Of a DNA stretch of 64,000 nt, positions 7,576 to 17,288 are shown piece by piece; positions within the stretch are counted from its first letter, which is position 1, and every line of letters begins with the position of its first letter. The notes under the pieces were generated by a model. The model worked only from the letters and a program-made list of their open reading frames with translations. It had not been told where the DNA came from and searched no databases. Position numbers and translations under genes: made by a program. The stretch is taken from positions 1-64,000 of the forward strand of contig JAFVIB010000009.1 of NCBI GenBank assembly GCA_017474235.1. Direction: 5' to 3'. Source of the DNA: Alistipes sp. GTDB lineage: Bacteria; Bacteroidota; Bacteroidia; Bacteroidales; Rikenellaceae.

Positions 7576-8187
7576 TCAAAGTGTAACCTTCTCCCATTTT
7601 CTAGTTAATTGTGAATACTGTTTTATAACCTTCGCAGGAGCACCCACTGCGATACAATCAGTGGGAATATCTTTATTGACAACACTATGAGCGCCAATAA
7701 CGCAGCCACTACCTATTTCAACGCCCGGCATAACTATAACGCCCTCTCCAAGCCAAACATTATCCCCTATTTTCACTGGTAGCACCTTATACGCTCTATC
7801 TTTTGGAGGTGTTTGTGGAGATGAGTCACAATGACTACCATCATAATAGCCGTGAGAGTTATCAGAAATATAAACATGGCTAGCCATTAGAACATTATTC
7901 CCAATATCAACTTTCTCGATTGCGCTAATATGCACATAATCGTTAATCTGAACATCATTACCGAATATGATTCTTTTATGCTTGCTGTCATTCATTCTAA
8001 AAGCCTCTATTCGGCATCCAACACCCGTTGTAAGTCGCTGACCATAATCGATATACCCCCCCCCGCGAACAATAAAAGGATAGCGAATAAGACGGGCTGA
8101 AGGTACTTGCAGTTTAGTTCGCAAGAGCCACCAAGCAAGTTGAATTTTGTCCTTAAAAGAATACTCATTATTTGTCAATCTACTCAT
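7576..8187 (-). CDS. Hexapeptide-repeat O-acetyltransferase (polysaccharide modification)
   Basis: 203 residues with a left-handed beta-helix: repeats such as IGNNVLMASHVYI, IGDNVWLGEGVIVMPGVEIG and IGAHSVVN. H111 in DNSHG fits the catalytic His of the CAT/WbbJ group. It probably transfers acetyl from acetyl-CoA to a sugar of the repeat unit. A run of nine G in the coding strand (8056-8064) encodes Gly-Gly-Gly near residue 43 and makes the gene a slippage candidate; it is in frame here. It sits between two glycosyltransferases, with a 159-nt AT-rich gap downstream in which I see nothing. Confidence 0.85.
   Translation of the reverse strand: MSRLTNNEYSFKDKIQLAWWLLRTKLQVPSARLIRYPFIVRGGGYIDYGQRLTTGVGCRIEAFRMNDSKHKRIIFGNDVQINDYVHISAIEKVDIGNNVLMASHVYISDNSHGYYDGSHCDSSPQTPPKDRAYKVLPVKIGDNVWLGEGVIVMPGVEIGSGCVIGAHSVVNKDIPTDCIAVGAPAKVIKQYSQLTRKWEKVTL
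8056..8064 (-). repeat. Homopolymer G9 (coding strand) inside acetyltransferase gene
   Basis: Nine C on the plus strand, read as GGG GGG GGG in the gene. Gain or loss of one base would truncate the protein soon after residue 45. Confidence 0.9.
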
Positions 8188-8231
8188 ATTTCAATAGGAA
8201 GTTACGCCTCTAAACTGCAGGCATCGGTAAT

Positions 8232-9284
8232 TTACAACAAATCCTGGCTATTTCTATACTCACCAATGTATCTATCAACCATTATTGATCGTTTTAAGTT
8301 ATTTAAATAATAATGTCGAATATTACGACTAAATTCATCTCTATTGACTAGTACTTGGTTAATAGACCTTACTAAACTTTGAATATTATCTAACTCATAA
8401 AACACAACATTGGGATATTCTATCACATCTTTTAAAATAGGGATATCTGAAAGTACCGTTGGTGTTCCATATGCGGCAGCTTCTATTAGAGCTAAGGGAA
8501 ATCCTTCCGAACGGGTACACATTACGAACACATCAAAATACTTGTGAAATTTATAACCTTCTGGATGATATCCAACCCAATAGCACCTATCATCTACACC
8601 TAAAGTAGATGCCAACATCTTAAGACTTGCGAGTTCCGGTCCATCACCAACAGCACAAAATACACATTTAGGCATTTTTTGTAAAGCATATAACATCTGC
8701 TCTAAACCTTTACGCTTTATTATGCCCGATACTGTTCCTATCACAAAGTATCTACCTTTCAAATTTTGTAATTTTTCATCTTCTATTTTATTATCCATAA
8801 CATCTATATCTCGACCATTAGGTATAACTAATGTATTCGCTCGATTCAACAATATAGTTGTATTTTTTGTAACATTATTCAAATATACAATTTTATCAAA
8901 TGCAGTCAAGGCAATATGCCATAAACACGAGAAAATTAGTGACCGTACAAATCCATATGTTTGATTCAACTCCTTAATTGATATCGGATTATGCTGCGTA
9001 GATATAAATATAGCATCATCCGAGGACCTTTTTAATTGTTTATGTAATCTTACATAAAGATCAGGTTGTAAACAATGAGTATGCACAACATCCCACTCCT
9101 GAAAATTAATAGAATGCCAAAAACTAATTCTTTCGACATCACAAGGCATAGTTAAACCTATTACTTCTTCAAAATAGAATATCTTACATTTATGTCCCAT
9201 TGCTACAAGTTCCTCACATAGGTCTTTAGCAACAATTATGGGACCTTTATTTGCCAATGATGGCACAATCATCGCAATTTTCAT
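8232..9284 (-). CDS. Family 4 glycosyltransferase
   Basis: 350 residues, GT-B fold. The N-terminus KIAMIVPSLANKGP and VVHTHCLQPDLY are donor-lobe features. The C-terminal lobe has the E-x7-E motif in CTRSEGFPLALIEAAAYGTP (~258-277), and GTVSGIIKRKGLEQML for nucleotide-sugar binding. It is cytoplasmic and adds a sugar to the lipid-linked repeat unit; donor unknown. It overlaps the polymerase gene by 4 nt, so the two are translationally linked. Confidence 0.87.
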   Translation of the reverse strand: MKIAMIVPSLANKGPIIVAKDLCEELVAMGHKCKIFYFEEVIGLTMPCDVERISFWHSINFQEWDVVHTHCLQPDLYVRLHKQLKRSSDDAIFISTQHNPISIKELNQTYGFVRSLIFSCLWHIALTAFDKIVYLNNVTKNTTILLNRANTLVIPNGRDIDVMDNKIEDEKLQNLKGRYFVIGTVSGIIKRKGLEQMLYALQKMPKCVFCAVGDGPELASLKMLASTLGVDDRCYWVGYHPEGYKFHKYFDVFVMCTRSEGFPLALIEAAAYGTPTVLSDIPILKDVIEYPNVVFYELDNIQSLVRSINQVLVNRDEFSRNIRHYYLNNLKRSIMVDRYIGEYRNSQDLL

Positions 9285-10342
9285 TGAAAGTAGAATTTAT
9301 AAGGTGTAATTTTATTTGGAGCTATATTTAAATTAAACATTATAATTGCAACTATAATAATAAACAATATATAAAAAATCTTAGAATTCTTGGAGAACAA
9401 TACACAAGGATAAGATAAAAGTATCGATTCTCCACTCATCAGTATATTAGACATTCGTGCTCCAATAATAGCAAAATCATTGAAGCACAACAGCCAACAA
9501 ACTCCTGCGACATATGATAAGAGTATTGGTTTAAACATAATAAATCTCTTAGATAAGGTATCATAATATATCATTAAGCATAAGCAAACGCCTAATGCTT
9601 TTAATGTATTTATATTTGTCCATATACCTAAAGATTGAGCATATTCCGTATCACCATAAAGAACATATGCCATGGCCCGTTCACTATAATCCCCTATATT
9701 AGTAAAATTCTTAATAATTTGTCCTAGAGGATATATAGTTCCGATAATTAAACTTAACACGATAAGACCAATTATATATTTTTTGGTAGGCTTAATATAA
9801 TCGAGAATAAATACTAATCCAAAAACCGAAGATGATGCCTGTATAGATATCGCTAGGAGTAAACACACAAATGCTTTTTTATAACGCTTCTTAGGCAAAT
9901 ATCTTAAAGAATACAAACACAATGCACTTGCCAATCCTGCGCGTATCTGAATCATCTCCTTTAACGCAAAATTATGTACAAAATATAATAAAATACATAA
10001 CCCGATGTATGGAGAATACTTATAAAATGAGTTTAGATTCAAAAATATGCTAAAAAACGCTACAACAATAAACAACAAAATAGGATTTGCCGAAATATAA
10101 TTTAATAATACACATAAGCAACTAAACCCCACATCACTAAATTCTACATACCCATGACCAATATCTTTATATATTTGTTGATAATTATAATAATCTGGAT
10201 CATACGCCCTAAATCCAGCAAAACAACCTAGAACCAGTACAAATAATCCAACGAAAACAAATCTATACTGTCTAAACTCTCTACTTTGTTCTATAACACA
10301 AAATATCGACAATAGTATTATTATGCAGTAATACGGGGTCAT
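9281..10342 (-). CDS. Polysaccharide polymerase, EpsG/Wzy-type membrane protein
   Basis: 353 residues, about ten membrane spans with many Phe, Ile and Leu, and no signal peptide. FRAYDPDYYNYQQIY (~45-60) and EMIQIRAGLASALCLYS (~129-145) are the EpsG-family features I recognise. It should polymerise repeat units at the outer face of the inner membrane. It is very AT-rich. It overlaps the next gene by 4 nt and starts 8 nt after the preceding one. Confidence 0.82.
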   Translation of the reverse strand: MTPYYCIIILLSIFCVIEQSREFRQYRFVFVGLFVLVLGCFAGFRAYDPDYYNYQQIYKDIGHGYVEFSDVGFSCLCVLLNYISANPILLFIVVAFFSIFLNLNSFYKYSPYIGLCILLYFVHNFALKEMIQIRAGLASALCLYSLRYLPKKRYKKAFVCLLLAISIQASSSVFGLVFILDYIKPTKKYIIGLIVLSLIIGTIYPLGQIIKNFTNIGDYSERAMAYVLYGDTEYAQSLGIWTNINTLKALGVCLCLMIYYDTLSKRFIMFKPILLSYVAGVCWLLCFNDFAIIGARMSNILMSGESILLSYPCVLFSKNSKIFYILFIIIVAIIMFNLNIAPNKITPYKFYFQ

Positions 10343-10349
10343 ATATTAT

Positions 10350-11342
10350 TTAGTGAAGAAACTGAACAATTTGTTTAATATAGTACTCTTTAGACCAATA
10401 TTTAGCAAATATTTTTTTATACTCTAGTAAAATATCTTCTTTAATTAATGTTTTACTCTCTAATTCAATAATTTTGTTCACACACTCTTTATTACATAGG
10501 AAAGGCACTGTATATTTTGAGTTAGAAAGCACATCTTGATAATCATAAATAACATCAGAGTACACGGGGATTACACCTGATGCCATATATGAATTCATTT
10601 TTGTTGGCGTTGCTACATTATTTACAGCTATATCATCTCTAACTATAAATCCGTATTTAAATTGTTTAAGTGTATTATTTAAATCTGACAATGGAACAGA
10701 GTATATACAAGCATCTACATTATACTGTTCGCATTTTCGTGTTGCTATATCAGTCTCTTTTGTTAAAATAATTAATTGTGAATTCTTTATAGATTCCTTT
10801 ATTAGTCTATACAGCATTAGCATTTGGTCCACACATTGCCATTGAGACATAGATCCAGCATATACAAAGGTTGGTGTTAAATATTTTTCGTTCACGAAAG
10901 CTTTCGGATCAATCTCTTGATTAAAACAAGGTATAATTAAATAATTTGTTTTATTATAATTATATTTCTTTCTGTAGTGATCCTTCATTGCATGGGATAC
11001 AAACAAATTTTTTTTAGAAAACAAGAGGGTAATTTTCTCAAATAGTCGATATATAATAATCCTTGGTGTCTTTGATAAACGATTATTAAACATCAAAGAA
11101 ATCTCTTCAGGTGCAATACCCTGCCACCAATTTATAATGTATTGATTAGGGTTCTTTAACCACACCATAAAAAAAGCCTTTGATGTAATAGTTAGAACTT
11201 TATCATGACGATCAATGTCTCGTAATTTTGATACAAATGTTACTGGATTACCCATTCTCTCAATAGCCTCTTTTATCATATTGACATAGAAAGAAGTTGC
11301 ATCATTTAGTTCTCCTTTTAGAATATAAAATTTATACATCAT
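10350..11342 (-). CDS. Glycosyltransferase, GT-B type
   Basis: 330 residues. The C-terminal lobe has FVYAGSMSQWQCVDQML and a donor-binding stretch ATPTKMNSYMASGVIPVYSD (~259-278), as in GT4-like enzymes of capsule loci. The N-terminal half is divergent (INWWQGIAPEE). Donor and acceptor are unknown. It overlaps the epimerase stop by 4 nt. Base composition is AT-rich. Confidence 0.72.
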   Translation of the reverse strand: MMYKFYILKGELNDATSFYVNMIKEAIERMGNPVTFVSKLRDIDRHDKVLTITSKAFFMVWLKNPNQYIINWWQGIAPEEISLMFNNRLSKTPRIIIYRLFEKITLLFSKKNLFVSHAMKDHYRKKYNYNKTNYLIIPCFNQEIDPKAFVNEKYLTPTFVYAGSMSQWQCVDQMLMLYRLIKESIKNSQLIILTKETDIATRKCEQYNVDACIYSVPLSDLNNTLKQFKYGFIVRDDIAVNNVATPTKMNSYMASGVIPVYSDVIYDYQDVLSNSKYTVPFLCNKECVNKIIELESKTLIKEDILLEYKKIFAKYWSKEYYIKQIVQFLH

Positions 11343-12484
11343 ATAAATATATTTACGATTCTACTACATGCTTTACCGTCTCCATAAGGGTTAACCGCTT
11401 GAGACATTTTGGTGTATGCCTCAGCATCCTCAAGCAAGGTACTCACCTCGTTCATAATCTTATCATAGTCTGTACCTACAAGATGGACAGTACCACTCTC
11501 TAAAGCTTCTGGACGCTCTGTGGTGTCACGCATTACAAGTACAGGTTTTCCTAAACCTGGTGCTTCTTCCTGAATTCCTCCTGAATCTGTAAGCACAATA
11601 GTCGCTTTAGACATCAAGTGAACAAACTCAAGATACTGAAGTGGCTCAATGAAGAAGAAGTTCGGACGGGTAAGGTCCTCACCAAACACTTCATGAATAG
11701 GCTTACGCACATTAGGATTCAAGTGCATTGGATAAACGAAATCAACTTCTGGATATTTCTCAGACAAATCTTTCATGGCTGTTACCATACGGATGAAACC
11801 ATCACCAAAGTTTTCGCGTCTATGACCTGTGATAAGGATCAATTTCTTACCGTCTGCCAAACGAGTTACATCGTAACCTGCATTAAGAAGAATTGCATCC
11901 TGTTCTTTCGCAATAGTCTCATCGTTCTTCAACTTGTTAACCACATAATGAAGAGCATCAATAACAGTATTACCAGTCACATATATCTCACCCATTGCTT
12001 TCTCTTCAATCAAGTTCTTCTTTGAAAGTGGTGTCGGAGAGAAGTTATAGGTAGCAATACGACCTGTCACTTGTCGATTCATCTCTTCAGGCCATGGACT
12101 ATAGATGTTATGTGTACGAAGACCTGCTTCAACATGACCTACTGGAATCTGTGCATAGAATGCAGCAAGAGCAGCTGCAGTAGAAGTAGTAGTATCACCA
12201 TGAACGAGTACTACATCGGGACGGCACTCTTTGAACACACCCCGCATACCATTAAGAATACGAACTGTCACATCTGTCAAATCCTGACCTTGTTTCATAA
12301 TATTAAGGTCAATATCAGGTGTCACCTCAAAAATCTTGAGTACTTGATCCAACATCTCCCTGTGCTGACCTGTTACACACACAATTGTTTCAAATTTGTC
12401 TGCTCGTTTCTGAAATTCTTTAACGAGTGGGCACATCTTAATTGCTTCTGGTCTTGTACCAAAGACTAGCATGATTTTTTTCAT
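11339..12484 (-). CDS. wecB: UDP-N-acetylglucosamine 2-epimerase, non-hydrolysing
   Basis: About 381 residues from the ATG at 12484 (KKIMLVFGTRPEAIKM); a TTG at 12502 is also open but less likely. Active-site stretches are VHGDTTT, GHVEAGLRT, GHRRENFG and LTDSGGIQEEAP. It interconverts UDP-GlcNAc and UDP-ManNAc, supplying ManNAc for the polysaccharide. The start lies inside the flippase gene (overlap ~47 nt). Its base composition is less AT-rich than the genes around it, so it may have a separate origin. Confidence 0.93.
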   Translation of the reverse strand: MKKIMLVFGTRPEAIKMCPLVKEFQKRADKFETIVCVTGQHREMLDQVLKIFEVTPDIDLNIMKQGQDLTDVTVRILNGMRGVFKECRPDVVLVHGDTTTSTAAALAAFYAQIPVGHVEAGLRTHNIYSPWPEEMNRQVTGRIATYNFSPTPLSKKNLIEEKAMGEIYVTGNTVIDALHYVVNKLKNDETIAKEQDAILLNAGYDVTRLADGKKLILITGHRRENFGDGFIRMVTAMKDLSEKYPEVDFVYPMHLNPNVRKPIHEVFGEDLTRPNFFFIEPLQYLEFVHLMSKATIVLTDSGGIQEEAPGLGKPVLVMRDTTERPEALESGTVHLVGTDYDKIMNEVSTLLEDAEAYTKMSQAVNPYGDGKACSRIVNIFI

Positions 12485-13790
12485 TTTTATAAAATTTTGC
12501 AATTAAATACAATACTTGACCTATAAAGTGGATAAAATAACTACAAGCAATAGCCAATGACAAACCTTCGGCACCATATTTTGCGAATATATTAGTAAAG
12601 AAAATAAGAAATAATGCCCATACCACATTAAACACAAATCCAATCCACATTTTTCCTTGACTAGCAATCACCTGTCCAACGACATTACATATGGACATAC
12701 ACACTGTGGCAATCATCATAAATATTAGTGGCATTTTATTTGAATATTCAGGACCATACATCTTCAGAATATACGGGGATAATATTATTACCACAGCCGA
12801 AACAATTGATGCTACTATGAAATTTGCTATTAGATTTAATTTTACCAGTCTAATATACTTATTACTTTCGCCAGAATAAAGAGTATTAGAAAGTATAGGT
12901 AATGCTATTTGAGCTAATGCATTTGGAATAAATATTACTGACATTGACCATTGATCTGCTACATCAAAAATTGCCATTTGTTCATATCCAGACTCATTAA
13001 TAAGTATCGTCCTTGATAACCATAATACAGGTGTTACCATTAATGATGAAAGCAAAGTTGGAATAGCAAACTTCCATAATACACTAATGGTAGATTTATC
13101 AATATTTTTGATATCACAACTTATATTACTATTTTTAAGTTCTTCTAATATTGATATTTTATTAAGGATACCTAATATAATACACCCTATACCTAAAGCG
13201 ATAACACACCCATTAACTCCGTAATAAAAACCTAAAAGTACAATTAGTATACCTTGAATAATACCCGCTATAATCTGATTTATTGCAGATTTCTTAAATG
13301 CCTCAAACCCATTTAATGCACCACTCTGAATTCCGTTAATAGTAGTAAAAAACAAAACTATAGCACCTAATTTAATTGCTGTTGATAAATGCGGAGCATC
13401 CAATGATGTTTTCGCAATCGTGTTTGATAATAATAATAAACATATAGTACCTATAATTCCTATTATAATGGACAAAGAATTAGATAGAGCATATATATTG
13501 CCAGCAAAACTCGGATTTGTGTTTCTATATTGTGCAATATATTTTGTTGCGGTATACCCCATTCCCATTCCCGTAGCTACTGCAAACATATTTAAAGTAG
13601 ATCTTATAATACCTAACTCTCCATATGATTCTTGGGTTATTACTCTAGCAAGAATTATAAACGATAATAAATTAATTGCTTTAGATATAATACTACCAAA
13701 CATAGACCAAAATGCCCCATGTAATAATCGATGTTTAACCGAATTATTATGTTGGTTAATAATGGATAAAAAAATTGAAAATTTAAACAT
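12438..13790 (-). CDS. Polysaccharide flippase (Wzx/MOP family)
   Basis: 450 residues from the ATG at 13790, which has a rare clear ribosome site (GGAGG, 4 nt before the ATG). The open frame runs further back but there it is only the shadow of rfbB. It has 12 or more membrane spans. FWSMFGSIISKAINLLSFIILARV at the start is typical of oligosaccharide flippases. It should move lipid-linked repeat units across the inner membrane. The C-terminus overlaps the epimerase gene. Confidence 0.88.
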   Translation of the reverse strand: MFKFSIFLSIINQHNNSVKHRLLHGAFWSMFGSIISKAINLLSFIILARVITQESYGELGIIRSTLNMFAVATGMGMGYTATKYIAQYRNTNPSFAGNIYALSNSLSIIIGIIGTICLLLLSNTIAKTSLDAPHLSTAIKLGAIVLFFTTINGIQSGALNGFEAFKKSAINQIIAGIIQGILIVLLGFYYGVNGCVIALGIGCIILGILNKISILEELKNSNISCDIKNIDKSTISVLWKFAIPTLLSSLMVTPVLWLSRTILINESGYEQMAIFDVADQWSMSVIFIPNALAQIALPILSNTLYSGESNKYIRLVKLNLIANFIVASIVSAVVIILSPYILKMYGPEYSNKMPLIFMMIATVCMSICNVVGQVIASQGKMWIGFVFNVVWALFLIFFTNIFAKYGAEGLSLAIACSYFIHFIGQVLYLIAKFYKNEKNHASLWYKTRSN

Positions 13791-13791
13791 T

Positions 13792-14925
13792 TTACCTCCC
13801 CTTATACATCTCCTCGTAGTACTTCTCGTACTCGCCGGAGGTGATGTTGTCCATCCATTCTTGATTATCGAGGTACCAGCGGACGGTCTTCTCGATGCCC
13901 TCCTCGAACTGGAGTGATGGCTCCCAGCCCAGCTCTTTCTGAAGTTTTGTCGAGTCGATAGCGTAGCGCAAATCGTGTCCCGCACGGTCTGTTACATAAG
14001 TAATCAGCTCCTCGCTTGAGCCCTCAGGATTACCCAAAAGTCTATCAACGGTCTTAATCATAACCTTAATAAGGTCGATATTTTTCCACTCGTTAAAACC
14101 ACCGATATTATAGGTCTCGGCGATTTTGCCGTTATGGAAAATTATATCGATTGCTCGTGCGTGGTCCTCAACATAGAGCCAATCGCGAACATTCTCGCCC
14201 TTACCATATACAGGCAGCGGTTTGCGATGGCGTATATTATTTATAAATAAAGGTATCAGCTTCTCAGGGAACTGATATGGTCCGTAGTTATTAGAGCAGT
14301 TTGTCACGATTGTCGGCATACCGTATGTATCATGATAAGCACGAACAAAGTGGTCTGACGATGCCTTTGCTGCCGAGTATGGGCTATGAGGGTTATACTT
14401 TGTTGTCTCATAGAAGAACTCGGTACCATAAGCAAGGTGGTGCTCGGTTGATGATGCGGTAGTAGTAAATGGAGGTTCAACGCCCTCTGGGTGTGTCATC
14501 TCGAGCGCACCATAGACCTCATCTGTAGAGATATGGTAGAAACGCTTACCCTCATACTTCTCCGGCAGGCTCTCCCAATAGAGTTTTGCAGCCTGAAGGA
14601 GGCTCAATGTTCCCATCACATTTGTACGAGCGAATGTGAACGGGTCTTTAATTGAGCGGTCGACATGGCTCTCGGCTGCAAGGTGGATAATGCCATCAAT
14701 CTTCTCATCCTGCATAAGCTGATAGAACGCCTCAAAGTCGCAGATATCCATCTTAACGAACTTATAGTTTGGCTTATTCTCAATATCCTTCAGATTTGCG
14801 AGGTTTCCGGCATAGGTAAGCTTATCGAGGTTGATAATATTATACTCCGGATACTTGTTTACAAAAAGGCGTACTACATGGCTACCGATAAAGCCTGCGC
14901 CACCTGTGATTACTATATTTTTCAT
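13792..14925 (-). CDS. rfbB: dTDP-glucose 4,6-dehydratase
   Basis: 377 residues, full length. GGAGFIG at 8-14 binds NAD, the STDEVYG motif holds the catalytic Asp-Glu pair, and PYSAAKA supplies the Tyr-x3-Lys. It makes dTDP-4-keto-6-deoxyglucose, the second step to dTDP-L-rhamnose. It is followed in one codon step by the flippase and preceded by rfbD. The C-terminal tail (ITSGEYEKYYEEMY) is common in Bacteroidota versions. Confidence 0.96.
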   Translation of the reverse strand: MKNIVITGGAGFIGSHVVRLFVNKYPEYNIINLDKLTYAGNLANLKDIENKPNYKFVKMDICDFEAFYQLMQDEKIDGIIHLAAESHVDRSIKDPFTFARTNVMGTLSLLQAAKLYWESLPEKYEGKRFYHISTDEVYGALEMTHPEGVEPPFTTTASSTEHHLAYGTEFFYETTKYNPHSPYSAAKASSDHFVRAYHDTYGMPTIVTNCSNNYGPYQFPEKLIPLFINNIRHRKPLPVYGKGENVRDWLYVEDHARAIDIIFHNGKIAETYNIGGFNEWKNIDLIKVMIKTVDRLLGNPEGSSEELITYVTDRAGHDLRYAIDSTKLQKELGWEPSLQFEEGIEKTVRWYLDNQEWMDNITSGEYEKYYEEMYKGR

Positions 14926-14930
14926 CTCTT

Positions 14931-15794
14931 CTATTGTTTTAATCTATTAATACAATGGAGCATCGACTCGTGCCAATGCGGAATCTCTACATCAAAGGTC
15001 TTTTTGACCTTACTCTTATCCAACACCGAATATGGAGGACGGGTGACCTTTGATGGGAACTCGTCTGAGTGACAAGGACGGATATTGCACGCTGTATGAC
15101 CCGCTGCAACGGCTATCTGGCAAGCGAAATCATACCAACTGCACACACCCTCATTTGAGAAGTGGTAGATACCCTCATTACCCTCGTAAGTTCCATACTC
15201 TATAATCGAGAAGATTAGCACTGCCAAATCTCCCGCATAGGTAGGAGTACCCACTTGGTCGAAGACCACATTGAGTGCCGGACGCTCTGCCGTAAGACGC
15301 AACATAGTCTTGAGGAAGTTATTACCAAACTCAGAGTAGAGCCACGCTGTGCGGAATATCAGCGACTTACAACCCACCTTAGCTATCGCCTGCTCACCGT
15401 GGAGCTTTGTACGACCGTATGCCCCGAGAGGGTTTGTCGGCATATCTTCACCACGAGGCGTATTTCCCTCTGTTCCAAATACATAGTCGGTAGAGACATG
15501 TATAAGCGTACCATCTACACTCTTTGCAGCCTCTGCCAAGTTCTCAACTGCCGTAGCATTAATCAACTCTGCTGTTGCCTCATCATCCTCCGCCTTATCG
15601 ACATTGGTATATGCAGCACAATTGACAATAACATTTACGCTATTTTCAGTCACAAACTTAAGAACTGCCGACTTATCTGTAATATCCAACTCGGCTACAT
15701 CAGTAAAGATGTAATTGTTTGGAGATACTGCACCCAAGCGACGCATCTCGCTGCCGAGCTGACCATTTGCACCTGTTACAAGAATACTCTTCAT
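14931..15794 (-). CDS. rfbD: dTDP-4-dehydrorhamnose reductase
   Basis: 287 residues from the ATG at 15794 (MKSILVTGANGQLGSEMRRL). The longer frame overlaps rfbC and has no support. It has the NAD(P) site VTGANGQLG, STDYVFGTEG with the active-site Thr-Asp-Tyr, and GRTKLHGE with the Lys. It is the last step of dTDP-L-rhamnose synthesis. It starts 2 nt after rfbC and ends 5 nt before rfbB. Confidence 0.95.
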   Translation of the reverse strand: MKSILVTGANGQLGSEMRRLGAVSPNNYIFTDVAELDITDKSAVLKFVTENSVNVIVNCAAYTNVDKAEDDEATAELINATAVENLAEAAKSVDGTLIHVSTDYVFGTEGNTPRGEDMPTNPLGAYGRTKLHGEQAIAKVGCKSLIFRTAWLYSEFGNNFLKTMLRLTAERPALNVVFDQVGTPTYAGDLAVLIFSIIEYGTYEGNEGIYHFSNEGVCSWYDFACQIAVAAGHTACNIRPCHSDEFPSKVTRPPYSVLDKSKVKKTFDVEIPHWHESMLHCINRLKQ

Positions 15795-15795
15795 A

Positions 15796-16377
15796 CTACT
15801 CAAATTCCGGATAGAGGTTATCGTTATAGTCAAATGGAGAGTCAAAGTCTCTCAAGCACAAGTGGTGAGTATCCTTCTCCGAAAGCAGTGCCTGCTCCAT
15901 AGGTATCTGCCAATCGATGCCCAAACTCTCGTCAGTAATACTTATACCACCATCTGCTTGTGGTGCATAGAAGTTATCACACTTATATTGGAACACCGCT
16001 GTTTGGCTTAACACAACAAAACCATGGGCAAAACCGCGGGGAATAAAGAACTGTCTGTGATTATCCTCCGTAAGTTCTACTGCAACATACTCTCCGTATG
16101 TAGGCGAGCCTTTGCGAATATCTACCGCTACATCCAACACTCGACCCTTCACGCAGCGAACAAGTTTGCTCTGTGCATACGGAGGTCGCTGGAAGTGAAG
16201 ACCGCGCATAACTCCGTAGCTCGACATACTCTCGTTGTCCTGCACGAAGTTTACCTTGCGTACCTTCTCTTCAAACTCTCGCTGTGAGAAGCTCTCAAAG
16301 AAGTATCCGCGGGCATCCTTAAAGACCTTGGGCTCGATAATCACAACCCCATCTATTGCCGTCTTGATTACCTCCAT
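15796..16377 (-). CDS. rfbC: dTDP-4-dehydrorhamnose 3,5-epimerase
   Basis: 193 residues, cupin fold. Signature stretches are DARGYFFESF, NESMSSYGVMRGLHFQRPP with the catalytic His, and FIPRGFAHGFVVLS. It performs the third step to dTDP-L-rhamnose. Tightly packed: 2 nt after rfbA and 1 nt before rfbD. Confidence 0.96.
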   Translation of the reverse strand: MEVIKTAIDGVVIIEPKVFKDARGYFFESFSQREFEEKVRKVNFVQDNESMSSYGVMRGLHFQRPPYAQSKLVRCVKGRVLDVAVDIRKGSPTYGEYVAVELTEDNHRQFFIPRGFAHGFVVLSQTAVFQYKCDNFYAPQADGGISITDESLGIDWQIPMEQALLSEKDTHHLCLRDFDSPFDYNDNLYPEFE

Positions 16378-16379
16378 AG

Positions 16380-17285
16380 TTAATCTAAGTTTGGTTTTCC
16401 GGTCTCCTTAATCTCGTCAATAACCTTCAGTAGATACTGACCATACTGATTCTTCAGCATCGGTTGCGCCAACTCACGCATACGCTCCTCTGTAATCCAT
16501 CCCTGACGATAAGCAATACCCTCAAGACATGCCACCTTAAGACCCTGACGCTTCTCAAGCACCTCAATATATGTCGAAGCCTCTGAAAGAGAGTCATGTG
16601 TGCCGGTATCAAGCCATGCAAAGCCACGACCTAAGGTCTGCACCTTCAACTCGCCATCTGCCAAGAACTGCTGATTGACAGTTGTAATCTCATACTCGCC
16701 ACGAGCCGATGGCTTGATGTTTTTTGCCACCTCAACAACTTTGTTCGGATAGAAGTACAAACCAACAACGGCATAGTTACTCTTCGGATTTGCAGGCTTC
16801 TCCTCAATAGAAAGACAGTTGCCGTCCTTATCAAACTCAGCCACGCCGTAACGCTCAGGGTCGTTTACCCAATAACCAAACACGGTAGCCTTGCTCTCCT
16901 CCTCAGCTGTACGAACAGCCTCCTTGAGCAAACTTGTAAATCCGGCACCGTGGAAGATATTGTCACCCAATACCAGACAAGCACTATCGTCGCCAATAAA
17001 GTCAGCACCAATAGTAAACGCCTGCGCAAGTCCATCCGGACTCGGCTGCTCGGCATACTCAAAGTGTACACCATAGTCACTGCCATCGCCAAGCAGACGC
17101 TTAAATCCAGGCAGATCATACGGTGTAGAGATAATCAGTATATCCCTAATACCGGCTAACATCAACACCGAGATTGGATAATATACCATCGGCTTGTCAT
17201 AAATCGGCATCAACTGCTTACTAATGCCCTTTGTGATAGGATACAAGCGAGTACCACTACCACCTGCAAGTACGATTCCTTTCAT
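16380..17285 (-). CDS. rfbA: Glucose-1-phosphate thymidylyltransferase
   Basis: 301 residues. The nucleotidyltransferase signature [11 protein letters not shown] at 8-18 is followed by [26 protein letters not shown] and [10 protein letters not shown] are further family motifs. It makes dTDP-glucose from dTTP and glucose-1-phosphate, the first step of dTDP-rhamnose synthesis. It lies 3 nt after ugd in the operon. Confidence 0.96.
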   Translation of the reverse strand: MKGIVLAGGSGTRLYPITKGISKQLMPIYDKPMVYYPISVLMLAGIRDILIISTPYDLPGFKRLLGDGSDYGVHFEYAEQPSPDGLAQAFTIGADFIGDDSACLVLGDNIFHGAGFTSLLKEAVRTAEEESKATVFGYWVNDPERYGVAEFDKDGNCLSIEEKPANPKSNYAVVGLYFYPNKVVEVAKNIKPSARGEYEITTVNQQFLADGELKVQTLGRGFAWLDTGTHDSLSEASTYIEVLEKRQGLKVACLEGIAYRQGWITEERMRELAQPMLKNQYGQYLLKVIDEIKETGKPNLD

Positions 17286-17288
17286 AAG

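Noticed and set aside
13791-13985. N-terminal extension of the flippase ORF
   Set aside because: The 65 extra residues are low-complexity Ser/Arg sequence read in another frame of rfbB. The ATG at 13790 has a good ribosome site.
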